Source: Nelumbo lutea
Lineage: Eukaryota > Streptophyta > Magnoliopsida > Proteales > Nelumbonaceae
Assembly (NCBI GenBank): GCA_022828595.1
Contig: JAKGHH010000001.1
Coordinates: 72,536,401-72,600,400, forward strand
Direction: 5' to 3'
DNA length: 64,000 bases
Below the pieces are notes generated by a model, which was given only the letters and a program-made list of their open reading frames with translations, ran no database searches and was not told the DNA's origin. A program made the translations under genes and the position numbers. Position 1 is the first letter of the stretch. Each line of letters begins with the position of its first letter. Below are positions 48,130 to 58,709 of the stretch, in pieces.

Positions 48130-49395
48130 GCTCCATTTGATTTGTGGGATGGAAAGAGAATATATTGATTGTTTTGCAATATTTCTCCCTTTTCATGTTT
48201 GGCTTATGGGATATCATGAAAAAAGGTGGAATTATATATTGTAATTCTTTGGATGGGGAGTCACACCATTTTGGTGGAAAACAAGTGGAAATGTAGAGAG
48301 AGATTTAACTAAAAAACACCTTTCTTGTAGCATTTCTAAGAGTTAATAATACTAGACCTATGACTCATAAATAAATTATTAATTATTAAAATAATTTAAT
48401 TAAAACAATTAACAAGCAACTTAAAATAAATAATTAATGAAAATATTAATCAATAAAAATTTAATAATTAATCATTTTCAGAATAAATATTATAATTATT
48501 AATTAAATAATAAGTATTAGCAACATAAAATATTAATAATACAATATAAACTAATAAAACTAAAATACTATTTAATGTTAATAAATAATTAAGCAATTCA
48601 TATCAAATTAATAATTAACAACAAAATACTAAATCATACAAATATTATTAATTTAATAAGGATTAACAGTAAAATATTTAATAACTAATTAATTTAATAA
48701 TTAATTAATTAATAATTTAATTAAAAGAAATAATTTATCAACGAAAAGTAATTTAATAATTTATGAATAATTAACATAAAATATTAAAATTATTAATTAA
48801 GTCATGGGTATTAATAATTATAATTTTAATAATAATTTATAAAAACTTATAAAAGGTAAAACATTAATTAATTAACTAATTGTGGAGTTTAAACAATTAA
48901 TATCTAATTAATAATAAAATACTAAAAAGTAAAAAAGTATTATTAACTAATTAAAAATTAACAAAAATAGTTATCTGTTAATTTACCAAGTAATTAATGA
49001 ATAAATAAGGATTTTATTATTAATGTAATTAATGATTCAATAAAAATAATTAAATAATTAATAATAATTAATAATAAAACATTTATTAATTAATTCATAT
49101 TAAATATGAGTGAAATAAAATAAAAAAATTTAATTATTAATTCTTAAATAATAATTAATTACATAATTTTCATTATTCATTAATTAAATAAATATAAATT
49201 ATTTGATTAAAATATTAATAACTAATAATAGTAAAATATAAAATAATAAAAATATGAATGAATTAATTAATAATAGTTACTGGGGTTGATTTTCCTACTA
49301 TTTTCCCTTTTGCAATCAAACAATGGGATATTAAAAATTTCCACCCATTTTCCCTTTTCAATCCCACCAAAATCTTCCCACAAACCAAACATAAC
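48130..49395. mobile_element. PIF-like AT-rich element, copy 2
   Basis: Left end GCTCCATTTGATTTGTGGGATGG and right end CCACCAAAATCTTCCCACAAACCAAACATAAC are imperfect inverted repeats. Both flanks match the copy at 10341-11221, and the core is about 850 bp of TTAAT/AATTA words. No transposase is encoded, so it is non-autonomous. Confidence 0.7.
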
Positions 49396-49629
49396 ATTAA
49401 ATAATTTAAATAGGAAAATCTATGATGCTGGAAAGACAAGATACCTAAAAGGTTTTGACCAATCACAACCTCATGAGTTTTGGTGAAAATCCACTCATTG
49501 GTTATTGATTGTGAGTTTTTTCATAGTAGCATTGTCCTTTTGGCATCATAGTCGAACCCATTTAAATAATTGAGTTAGGTGTAGTCCTACTGAGAAATAA
49601 ATCAACACTCATGCTTATATAGGCAAGAT

Positions 49630-50830
49630 GGTTTGTATTTCTTTAATAGATAAAATAACACTACACTAAAAAGAAATTACAAACTGGAGGGTTGCCTCAC
49701 CAAATACAAATCTCTATCAAAATACTTAGCTTTTTATGATAGGGTGTTAGCAGCCATATTATAATTCCTTGGAATATATGTATACACAATTGAGCTTAAG
49801 TCATTTGGGCACCAAAGGAATGAAAATTGAGGGAGTCCACAACATTCTTGGCATTAGAAAGAAAAATCTTCCCAATTGCTCTTAATTCAGCCACCACTGG
49901 ATCCTTCAATGCATGGTTTTTAAAACCAAATCGGTGACCAAATCGGTCAGGGGTCCGGTTACTGGTTTGGACGGTCTGACCATTAGACCCGAACGATCAA
50001 CCCATTCTAACAAAAAAAATTAAAAAAAAATTGAAAAGCGGTCAAAACCATTCAAACGATTAACTGACCGATTCAGCGGTCTACTGACCAAAATCAACGG
50101 TTTTAAAGAAAAAAACAACTTTGGGGAAAAATAAAACCGGTTCCCGGTTTTTCCGGTCTGACTGTCCAGTCCAATTTTGAAAACCATGCTTCAATGTGCT
50201 TTCTATACCACCTACAGCCATAATAAAATTCTTGTTGCAATAAAAAAATACGAAGTTCGTAACTAATCCTACCCGAGTTAGCAACACCCCCATCACATTG
50301 AATATGAATACTTTCACTCAAACCTCCTAATTTATCTTCCAACGAACTAAAAGTTGTAGCATAATCATAATTTATACCATTTAACCCGGTGCCCCTTAAT
50401 CCAAAAATTTTGTTAACTGAATTCAAAATCCAATCGATTGATTTATTAGTATTATTAAATATACAATCATTACAAGTTTTTCCACCATTCCAAAACTTCA
50501 TCAAAGGCTCCCCAAGAGACCAAAGAATTAACAAGCTCCAATATAAAGTCTACTAAAGAGGAATACTGAGAAATGACTATTAAATTCCAAGAACTACCAA
50601 AGAGAACAGTCCTAATAAAAGGACAATGACAAAACAAATGTAATACCAATCTTACAAAAAGGACAAATATCATGCATCCACATTGATACATAATTGAATC
50701 AAATCCATTTTAGCAAAAATAAACTTCCTAATGACTTGCCACATGAACAATTTGAACTTAGGAGGAATTTAAAATGAATCTATCCAACTGAGTATTCACC
50801 ATCTTCCACTAAAATACAAAGTAGCATTTG
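49630..50830 (-). pseudogene. LINE remnant: zinc-binding RVT domain and RNase H
   Basis: Minus strand. Near 50740-50640 the frames read FKLFMWQVIRKFIFAK and then HLFCHCPFIRTVLFGSSWN, the zinc-binding domain that follows reverse transcriptase in plant L1-type LINEs. An RNase H-like stretch follows (SIHIQCDGGVANSG, about 50300). After an inserted MITE it resumes with DPVVAELRAIGKIFLSNAKNVVDSLNFHSFGAQ and YIPRNYNMAANTLS, the C-terminal half of that RNase H. Several stops break it. The reverse transcriptase part has been lost or lies under the LTR element that starts near 50923. Confidence 0.75.
49912..50188. mobile_element. hAT-type MITE in the LINE RNase H, 277 bp
   Basis: Ends CATGGTTTTTAAAACC and ...AATTTTGAAAACCATG are inverted repeats. 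An exact 8-bp duplication CTTCAATG flanks it (49904-49911 and 50189-50196). The interior is rich in CGGTC/GACCG words. The LINE frame continues across the site once it is ignored, so the order of events is clear. Confidence 0.88.
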
Positions 50831-50922
50831 CCTAAGTCCTTTTTTATTAGTTGGATCTATTGACGAGGGTGGATTTGTCCCTCCAATGACATCGTGACAT
50901 ATGCCATCTTGGAACAGTTGGA

Positions 50923-51596
50923 TGATACATAAACACCACTTAAGCAATGACTTGGAGTCCCAGATCGTGGTTCCTTTTCGCCCCGACCTGTCGACCTGCC
51001 TTCACTGCCAATCTGGCGACATCGACCACACTCAGGTCAGCTAGAAGCACCTCGTCTAGGGCTGACCTGTAGCACCTCGTAACTGGCCAAAGTGACCTCG
51101 GTGCAAGTAGCGACCTCCTTCGAGGGCGTGCTTGCTTGACTGACGTCCAGGTGGCGATCTGTGAGATGTGCTCGCTGACAAATTCGGCATGCATACTCCG
51201 ACACTCCCATGTTTCTTGGAAGTTGGCCCACGTACTGGATATTCCGGAGGATGGTCAATGTGTAGAGCGGTTACCTCTGAGGATCTCAGGCCGATTAGGC
51301 ACGACCTCCCAAAAATCTCGGGTGCGGTGTGTAAGGCCTACACCAAACAATACCTATATAAGGGCAGTAATCCCATAACATTAGGTACGCATTATTATTT
51401 GCTCACTATCTCTCTCTACACTCAAGCTTTTAACTTGCAACCAAGATAACACAGTACTAACTTAAGCATCGAAGTGACCTCACTGGGTTAGCCACCCTGG
51501 GTTCTCTGATTTGTTTTCTTGCAGCTCGAACCATCTCATATGCAACTAGCTTCTAGGTCATCTTCCAGCTCAGAGCTTCCAGATCACACACTATCA
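50923..51596 (+). repeat. 5' LTR of Gypsy C
   Basis: The end is firm: ...CACACACTATCA is followed by ATTGACGCTGTCTGTGGGAA, a primer-site-like sequence parallel to that of element A. The CTTAAGCATCG.AGT.ACCTC and CCTGGGTTCTCT blocks match the B LTR. A TATA box CTATATAAGG lies at 51354. The start (TGATACATAAAC at 50923) is a guess, as no second copy is available. Confidence 0.55.
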
Positions 51597-51949
51597 ATTG
51601 ACGCTGTCTGTGGGAAACGCTACAAAAAGCTAAGTTCTCACATTCTAAAATGCTAAGTCCTCATCTTCCAAAAAACTAAGAATCTCACCTGTTAAAAATT
51701 TAAGTTCTCACTCTCTAATTTCCATTTTTTATGAACTCAAAGGAATTTTTGACTAGCACCAACATCCAGAAAGAATATCAATTACTAGGGGGCAAGAACA
51801 TCTATGATGAGCCTTGAGAACACCCCCCCCATGACAATCAGATGCAAGCATGGGAGAAGTTTGGTGCATTCGTGCCACCATAGAGCAATCAACAGCAAAA
51901 TGACCTCAATAACCAGCAATCTGGCGACAAGCACCTTGGAGTAAGGCCA

Positions 51950-52570
51950 CCCCTACAGGTCGAGCCATTCATGGTTCCCACAGGAGTTGATGGCTAATCA
52001 ATTAAGCAACTCTGCCAATCTCATTTCAACCCAAACGAGCCTCATTAGCCTTCTTTGCGAGGTCTCCTCTACAGGTTGAATCCTTCGCGGCTCCCGCGGG
52101 AGTTAGCGGCATACAGAATGTGCGGACACCCTTGCTGGTCGAGCCTTTCAAGGCTTCCACGCGAGTTGGCAACCTACAACTAGTTGATCTACTCCCTTAG
52201 GTCGAGCTCCTTGTGGCTTCTCATAGAAGTTGACGATCAACATCTCCGAAGGCTGATGCAATGCAACTGCAGCATCGAGTTATCATTTGATGTCAAAAGT
52301 AATGACAAAACCTGCAAACAAAACATAAATGAATAACCAGGCAGGGTGAGCCTCAGTGATCTGACCCGGACTACCTCCAGCCCGAACTGCGAAGCCTCAA
52401 TACAGATCGAGCTTTTATGGCCCCCCCTGAGAGTTGGAAGCGAGCTGAAAGTGGAACCACCCTCATAAGTTGAGCTCTTATGGTTCCCATGACAGTAGGC
52501 GACCCGCGGACAACAGAGCTGCCCCCTTAGGGTGAGCCTCCCATGACTCCAATAGAAGTAGACACCGGTT
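51950..52570. repeat. Degenerate repeats in the Gypsy C leader, about 43-bp motif
   Basis: Seven diverged copies of a motif of the type GGTCGAGCC(T/A)TTC..GGCTTCC.G.GGGAGTTGGCG occur near 51957, 52072, 52138, 52200, 52403, 52467 and 52538, at irregular spacing. Every copy pairs a GTCGAGC/GTTGAGC/GGTGAGC start with a later AGTT/AGTA-G box. No matching array was seen in A or B. Confidence 0.55.
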
Positions 52571-52804
52571 CCAAGAGCAGTACACCATGATCTTGCAAGT
52601 GCCTTCCCAAGGAAGCCAATCTCAAGTGACGATGTAGAAGTAGCCACATCTAAGGGTATAACAGAATGACCACCCACTTAAGCAAATTGGTTAGGCCGCG
52701 CGTTGGCTAAATAATGTTATGGAGAGTGGACTATGAGTCGCTCCTAGAAACTAAGGGCTATGGTGTCGAGCTGACAAAAGACCTCAGTACAATATAAGTC
52801 CTAT

Positions 52805-52925
52805 TCGCCTCTTCGGCATGGGCAACTTAAGACCTAGTTACTTCGGCATAGGCAACTAAGAACCCATTAGCTTCGGCATAGGCAACTAAGAACCCATTCA
52901 CTTTGGCATGGGCAAATAAGAAGTA
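52805..52925. repeat. Short tandem repeat with CTTCGGCATAGGCAACTAAG units
   Basis: Four units of about 31 to 34 bp read CTTCGGCAT(A/G)GGCAA(C)...AAGA.CC.A. Similar CGCCTCTTCGG.AT.GG words occur in the spacer after pol in element B (58035-58225), showing a shared origin. Confidence 0.75.
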
Positions 52926-53462
52926 GCTCGTGCGCAGGCAGGTCGAGCATATATCCTACAATGTTTGTTCACTTCGGCATACATTGAGATCGGGTTATTC
53001 CTACTAGGGCCTAGCTCGTCAGCTTGGCACTTCGGGAGTAATCCACACTTAAAAATATCCACGTCAGCTCGGGCGTATACCCAATCGCCTCTTTGGCATG
53101 GGCAAAACAAAAAAAGTAGTTCACATTCACCCTCATCGATGTGCATACAGGTCAGGTATATACCCTACAGTGTTCGCGCCCCTCAGCTTACATTGATCTC
53201 GGATTATTCCTAATTATGCCTAGTCCACTAGTTTGGCACCTCGTGGTAATCTACAATTAGAAAACTTTTACGCAATGGAGTGGAGGACAAAATACAACAC
53301 CTGTTCAGATACCAATTCAGCACCATGACAGGCGCTAACATGGTCGATCTCTTCACAGTTGACCTCTACCTCGGTTTTAGGCTCTGCATCGAACTCGTTG
53401 CTTACTCTTTTGAGAACTAGCTCGAAGGACACTATGTCGAAGTCTACCTAGGTGGAGTGACC

Positions 53463-53797
53463 TGAAGTAGGGTGATTTGGCCCGACCTAGTAATAGGGGG
53501 ACATGTGGGCACGACCTAACTGGTAGGACGACAACTCATCCCGACGTACCAAGTCTGCAATGGACCAAGCTTGAATAATCGAACCACCTCGGGGCAAGTC
53601 CACCTCGAAGCAAGTTCACTTCGGAATATGGTTGCATCAGGATCACCTTGGTTACAAGAGACATTGGCATTCATACCAGGTCAGATCCTGAGGGCACTAG
53701 CTCAGGTAATATTGAGCAACCTCTACACGATGATCCCGAAGATCTTGCCACCAGATTCCACGCTTTACGGGATCACACCTTGTAATAGCTGGCCTTA
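53463..53797 (+). repeat. Truncated 5' LTR of Gypsy B
   Basis: Matches 61222-61606 of the 3' LTR from (TGA.GTAGGGTGATTTGGCCC) to ...GCCTTATC.G.GTTAT. A 38-bp segment between two GCCTTATC copies in the 3' LTR is missing here. It stops at GTTAT and jumps to gag. Confidence 0.85.
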
Positions 53798-53948
53798 TCA
53801 GTGTTATTACTTTCACAGGGACCACAATCATAGCATCAAGAATTGTAAAAACCTCCGCGGTGAGATCGAAGAACTCATCCATCGCGGATACATAAAAAAT
53901 TTTGTATTAAAAGAAAATAAAAATCAAACAGATTGGCAAGGGAAGTAA
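53798..53948 (+). pseudogene. Gypsy B gag, C-terminal end only
   Basis: Encodes CYYFHRDHNHSIKNCKNLRGE and IEELIHRGYIKNF, equivalent to the end of gag in element A at 27965-28070. All of gag upstream is missing. The open frame that begins in the LTR at 53571 is a fusion created by the deletion, not a natural protein. Confidence 0.8.
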
Positions 53949-56900
53949 GGGAGAGATGCACCCAAATCCAACAACAGGCAAAGCGAGCAGCCACAGAGGC
54001 AGCTGCCTGAAGAAAGGTTGGTTCGAGGAATAATTCATATGATCACCGACGGATCAATTATTGCGGGCTGCACATCAGCTATGGCGAAGACATCGACTCG
54101 TGAGTTAGAAAGAGAAGAGCAGAATCCTCTGAAGCGGCCAAGGTTAGAAGAGCCTTCTTCACTGAAGATGACGCGCACGGGATTTATTACCCCCATAATG
54201 ACGCGCTCGTCATAAAAACAAGAATCAATGACTTCAAAGTGAAACACGTCCTGGTCGATTCAGGAAGCTTGGCATACATACTGTTCAAGGATGCGTTCGA
54301 CAAGCTGCAACTCTCAGAAAGTGAGATCAAGCCCACGAAAACTCCTCTGGTAGGCTTCAACGAAGAGGAAGTCAGGTCCCTGGGACGAGTTTCAGTACAT
54401 GTAAAGGTTGGTACGTGGCCTAGCATTGCGAGGTTCGACCACACTTTTCTAGGGGTCGTGACTCCCTCCCCGTACAACGCCATTATAGGTCGGCCAATCA
54501 CCCACGCTCTTCACGCAGTGGTGTCCACCTATTATTTGGCCATGAAGTTCCCTACGGACTTCGAAGTAGGGGTAGCGCGAGGTGACTAGCTAGAGTCTCA
54601 CAAATGCTATGTCGCCGCCCTCAAAGGGAAAGCCAAGGTAGCAGATGACCTTGAGCTAGAGTGACCTACAGAGTACACCGAGGAGCGAGCTTCACCGATA
54701 GAAGAGACGGTCCTTATACCGATTTCAACAGAAGATCCAACCAGGACTCTCCAAACCAGCGCATCGATTGAGGAGACTTTGCGTTCTCAGTTGGTAAGTT
54801 TCTTACTTAAAACTTAAATGTGTTTGCATGGTCCACGACAGAGATGCCTGGCATAGATCCTAAATTAATAACTCACAAGTTGAACACTGATCCTGTAGTT
54901 AGGCCCGTTAGACAGAAGAAACGCAACCTAGCCCTGGAGCGTTTGAGAGTAGTCGACGAGGAAGTCGGGAAGCTTTTTGCAGCCAATTTCATCAAGGAGG
55001 TCCATTACCCAAGCTGGGTGGCTAACCCCGTTCTAGTAAAAAAGGCCAACGGTAAATGGTGCATGTGCGTCAACTATACCGACCTGAATCGAACTTGCTC
55101 GAAGGACTGCTTTCCACTTCCCAAGATCGACCATCTGGTGGACACGACCTCAGGGCACGAGTTGCTGAGCTTTCTGGGTGCATACTCAAGCTACAACCAG
55201 ATAAAGATTGACCCTGTCGATGAAGAAAAAAAGGCCTTCGTAACCGAGTTAGGCTTGTACTGTTACAAGGTTATGCCCTTTGGACTGAAAAATGCTAGGG
55301 CAACATTCCAAAGACTTGTAAACCGACTCTTTGAGCCGCTAATCGGAGAAAAAAGTAGATTGCTATGTAGACGACATGGTTGTCAAGACTCAGTTTTCAA
55401 ATAATTTAATAAAAGATTTGCATTGTGTTTTTGAAATTTTGCACAAATACAACATGAAGTTAAACCCTAATAAATGTGTCTTCGGTGTCACCTCGGGTAA
55501 ATTCCTGGGTTACATCGTTAACCGATGTGGCATCGAAGCCAACCCCGACAAAATAAAAGACATCATAGATATGAAACCACCCTGTAAATTGAAGGAGGTT
55601 CAGAGGTTAAATGGTCGTATAGCCGCTTTGAACCGCTTCATGTCTAAATCGGCAGATCGCTGCCTTCCATTCTTCAAGGAAATTAAAAAGAGCAAGGACT
55701 TTGAATGGACCGAAGAGTGCCAACTCACTTTCGTCGAGCTCAAAAAGTATCTAACCAGTATCCCGGTTCTGACCCGACCCGAGGAGGGAGATATTTTGAA
55801 GCTGTACCTCTCCACAAGTGACGAGGTAGTCAGATCGGTACTGATAAAAGAAGTAGATCGGGTTCAACGATCCATCTACTATGTTAGTAAAGTTTTGCAG
55901 GATGTAGAAATAAGGTATCCAGAGATTGAAAAGCTGGCATACGCGCTAGTCACTGCAGCTTGGAAGCTTCGACCATACTTCCAAGCCCATACCGTCATCG
56001 TCCTCACCAATAGAACTCTGAGGCAAGTCTTGCTCAAGCCCGAGGTCTCCGATAGATTGATGAAGTGAGCCATTGAACTCAGCGAATACAACATCCAGTA
56101 CGAGCCTCAAATAGCTATCAAGGCCCGAGCCTTAGTCGACTTTGTCGTGGAATGTACCTTCAGCACTACAATCCTTGAATCGATTGAGCCCGAGCATAGA
56201 GGGGAAGCTTCAACCAATGCGACAGCTCCCCCAGTCAGAGCAATGCCAACCTGGGATGAGGAGCCCTGGATCCTCCATGTGGACGGCTTGTCAAATTAGC
56301 AAGGTAGCGAAGCTGGTATCATTCTGTATGGGCCAAGAGGGGTGAAGTTGGAGTATGCACTTCGGTTTGAGTTCATCGTGTCCAATAACGAGGCGGAGTG
56401 CGAAGCATTGATAGCCAGACTTGCTCTAGAAAACAAAGTAAGAGCCAAGCACCTCGTTATCTGTAGTGACTCCTAGCTCGTGGTCAACTAGGTCACCGGT
56501 GAATGTGAAGCTCGCGAGCCAACTATGGTCGCCTACTTAGCCAAAGTCAGAGAGATCCGAGAACACCGAGGCCGATGCCTTGTCCCGGTTAGCCAGCACA
56601 AGTGACACCACCATGAGGACCATGTACATAGAGAACTTGCCTTGACCTAGCATTCTCGGGGGGGGGGGGTAGAAGAGGTCGCTTCTGTTGTACAACCAAA
56701 GCCGAGCTGGATCGATCCACTCATGAGCTACCTACTTCACAGGACCCTCCCTGCAGATTGCAATGCGGCTAGAAGGGTAGAGCGACAGGCAGTAAAGTAT
56801 GTCATAATAGACAGACGGTTGTACCGAATTTCCTAAACGCTCCCCTACTTGCACTGCTTGTGATCTCAGAAGCCGAGCTTGTTCTCCGCGACACTCATGA

Positions 56901-57936
56901 AGGTCTGTGTGGCGAACACTTGGGAGGTAGAGCTCTTGCCCAGAAAGCACTACGACAGGGTTACTACTGGCCAACGATGAAGGCATATGCGCTTGAGCTC
57001 GTCAAAAGATGCGACACGTGTCAAAGGCACGCCAACGCCCACCACCAGCCCGCTACTGACCTGAAGTATCTCACTAACTCATGGCCCTTCGCGCAATGGG
57101 GAATCAACATCCTTAGACCTTTCCCTCCAGTGACAGGACAGAGGAGATTCTTAGTGGTATCAGTAGACTATTTCACAAAATGGGTAAAGACCAAACCTCT
57201 TGCGACGATCACAGCACGAAGCGTGCAAAACTTCTTTTGGAGGAGCAAAGTATGCCGCTTCAGTCTACCTCGAGTGCTTATCTCTGACAACGACAAGCAG
57301 TTCGAAGACATCAAGTTTCAGAACTGGTGCAACCAGATGAGGATACAACAGAATTTCACCTCGGTGGCACACCCTCAAGCAAATGGTCAAGTGGAAGTCA
57401 CGAACAGGGCCATCCTCCATGGACTGAAAGCATGCTTAGCCCGAGCTAAAGGACTATGGGTAGACGAGCTACCCAGTGTACTATGGGCTTATCGAACCAT
57501 TGTGAAGACCGCCACGGGAGAAACCCCCTTTAACCTCACCTACGACATGGAGGCAGTAATCCCAGCCGAGATCGAGGTGTCTACGCTACGCATGGAGGCA
57601 TATGACGAAGAGACAAATGATGACGAGCTATGCACCAACCTCGACCTAGTAGAAGAGGTATGGGACCTTGCATACATCCAGACCACGGCCAACCAGTAGA
57701 GAGTGGCTCGGTACTATAACACCAGGGTCAAGAAGCGGAACTTCTGTGTTGGAGACATGGTTCTTCGCAAAGTCATGGTGCCTGAGCCCGGTGTTGGTAA
57801 GCTTAGACTGAATTGGGAAGGACCCTACTGAGTAAATCAGGTGCTTGGGGAAGGTATGTACGAGTTCGAAACTGTAGAAGGAAAACAGGTGCCTCGGGCG
57901 TGGAACGTCAGCAACCTAAGGCGATACTACCTGTGA
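53949..57936 (+). pseudogene. Gypsy B pol (protease, reverse transcriptase, RNase H, integrase), broken
   Basis: Protease (VLVDSGSLAYILFKDAFDKL, about 54250). Reverse transcriptase (WCMCVNYTDLNRTCSKD, MPFGLKNARATFQRLVN); the active site still reads YVDD (55364-55375), but a one-base gain just before it shifts the frame. First RNase H (RYPEIEKLAYALV). Second RNase H (LHVDGLSN and the following acids), cut by several stops. Integrase (HEGLCGEHLGGRAL, CDTCQRH); the first catalytic acid is Asn at 57106 (WGINILRPF; A has Asp), while the second (ISDNDKQF) and third (QVEVTNRA, Glu) are kept. Stops include 54587, 54662, 56066, 56296, 56467 and 57697. At least three frame changes occur. Confidence 0.9.
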
Positions 57937-58709
57937 TCGTTTAACTGGAGAGCGGAATGTAAGTCATTCCCAGAAGTCCAAAGACTGAAAGTGTCGAGCT
58001 AATAAAAGACCTCGGCATCATATAAGCCCCAGTCGCCTCCTCAGCATGGGCAGGATCAAGAAGGGTGGACAATAAGTCGCTCCCAAAGCCTAAGGGCTGA
58101 AGTATTGAATTGACGGACTTGTCACCCTATAAGTCCCAGTCGCCTCTTCGGTATGGGAACCCAAAACCCAATCGCCTCTTCACCATAGGCATATAAGTCC
58201 TAGTTGCCTCTTCAGCATAGGCAAAGTACCTCTAGTGCCAAAGGCAAAAGACAGCTCGGGTATAAGCCCTACAATGTCTAGCCCACTTCGGCATATAACA
58301 ATAGGTTGTGCCTATTAGGGACAACCGACATCTAAATGAGTAACCCGTGCACAGACAAGTCGGATATATACCCTGAATGTCGCTCACCTCGGTGTACATT
58401 ATGCGAAGTTACCCCTACTAGTAGTCTGGGTAGACAATTCGGGTTGATCTTCACTTAGAAAAATTTTATGTTTGGTTATCCTTACTTATTGTCCAGCTCG
58501 GTAGCTCAACAATTCGGGTACCCTATACATTCGATGCCTAGATCGGGAGTCACTCACACTTAGAATATTCTTACGCAAGGATTTGTCAAAAAGTTCATAT
58601 TTCATTGATGAAAAGATTGAGTACAAAGATCTCATTATTGCCTGAGTTCAATAGCTTCGGGGTGTACATCCATAATTCAAAAAGAGGGAAAAAGAAGAAA
58701 GAGCCAGAA
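57937..58709. other. Spacer between pol and antisense gene of Gypsy B
   Basis: Carries CAGTCGCCTC(T/C)TC.G.ATGGG words in a loose tandem array (58035-58225). Homologous to 52680-53280 in element C. Confidence 0.5.

Larger units (their letters stand above)
50923..53462 (+). mobile_element. Gypsy element C, Tat-type, without pol
   Basis: An LTR-like stretch (about 50923-51596) is followed by a PBS-like sequence, a gag-leader region filled with degenerate repeats (51950-52570), and then a stretch (52680-53280) that resembles the spacer after pol in element B (57940-58590). No protease, reverse transcriptase or integrase is present. Instead of its own complete 3' LTR, it runs into the truncated LTR of element B at 53463. 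It is either a deletion derivative or a non-autonomous relative. Confidence 0.6.

Noticed and set aside
51136..51449. Plus-strand frames of 80 and 93 aa near 51.2 kb
   Set aside because: They fall inside the LTR of element C and overlap its TATA box. LTRs are not coding here.
53571..53948. 125-aa open frame as a real gene
   Set aside because: It starts in an LTR and runs through a deletion joint into the end of gag, so it is a chance fusion.
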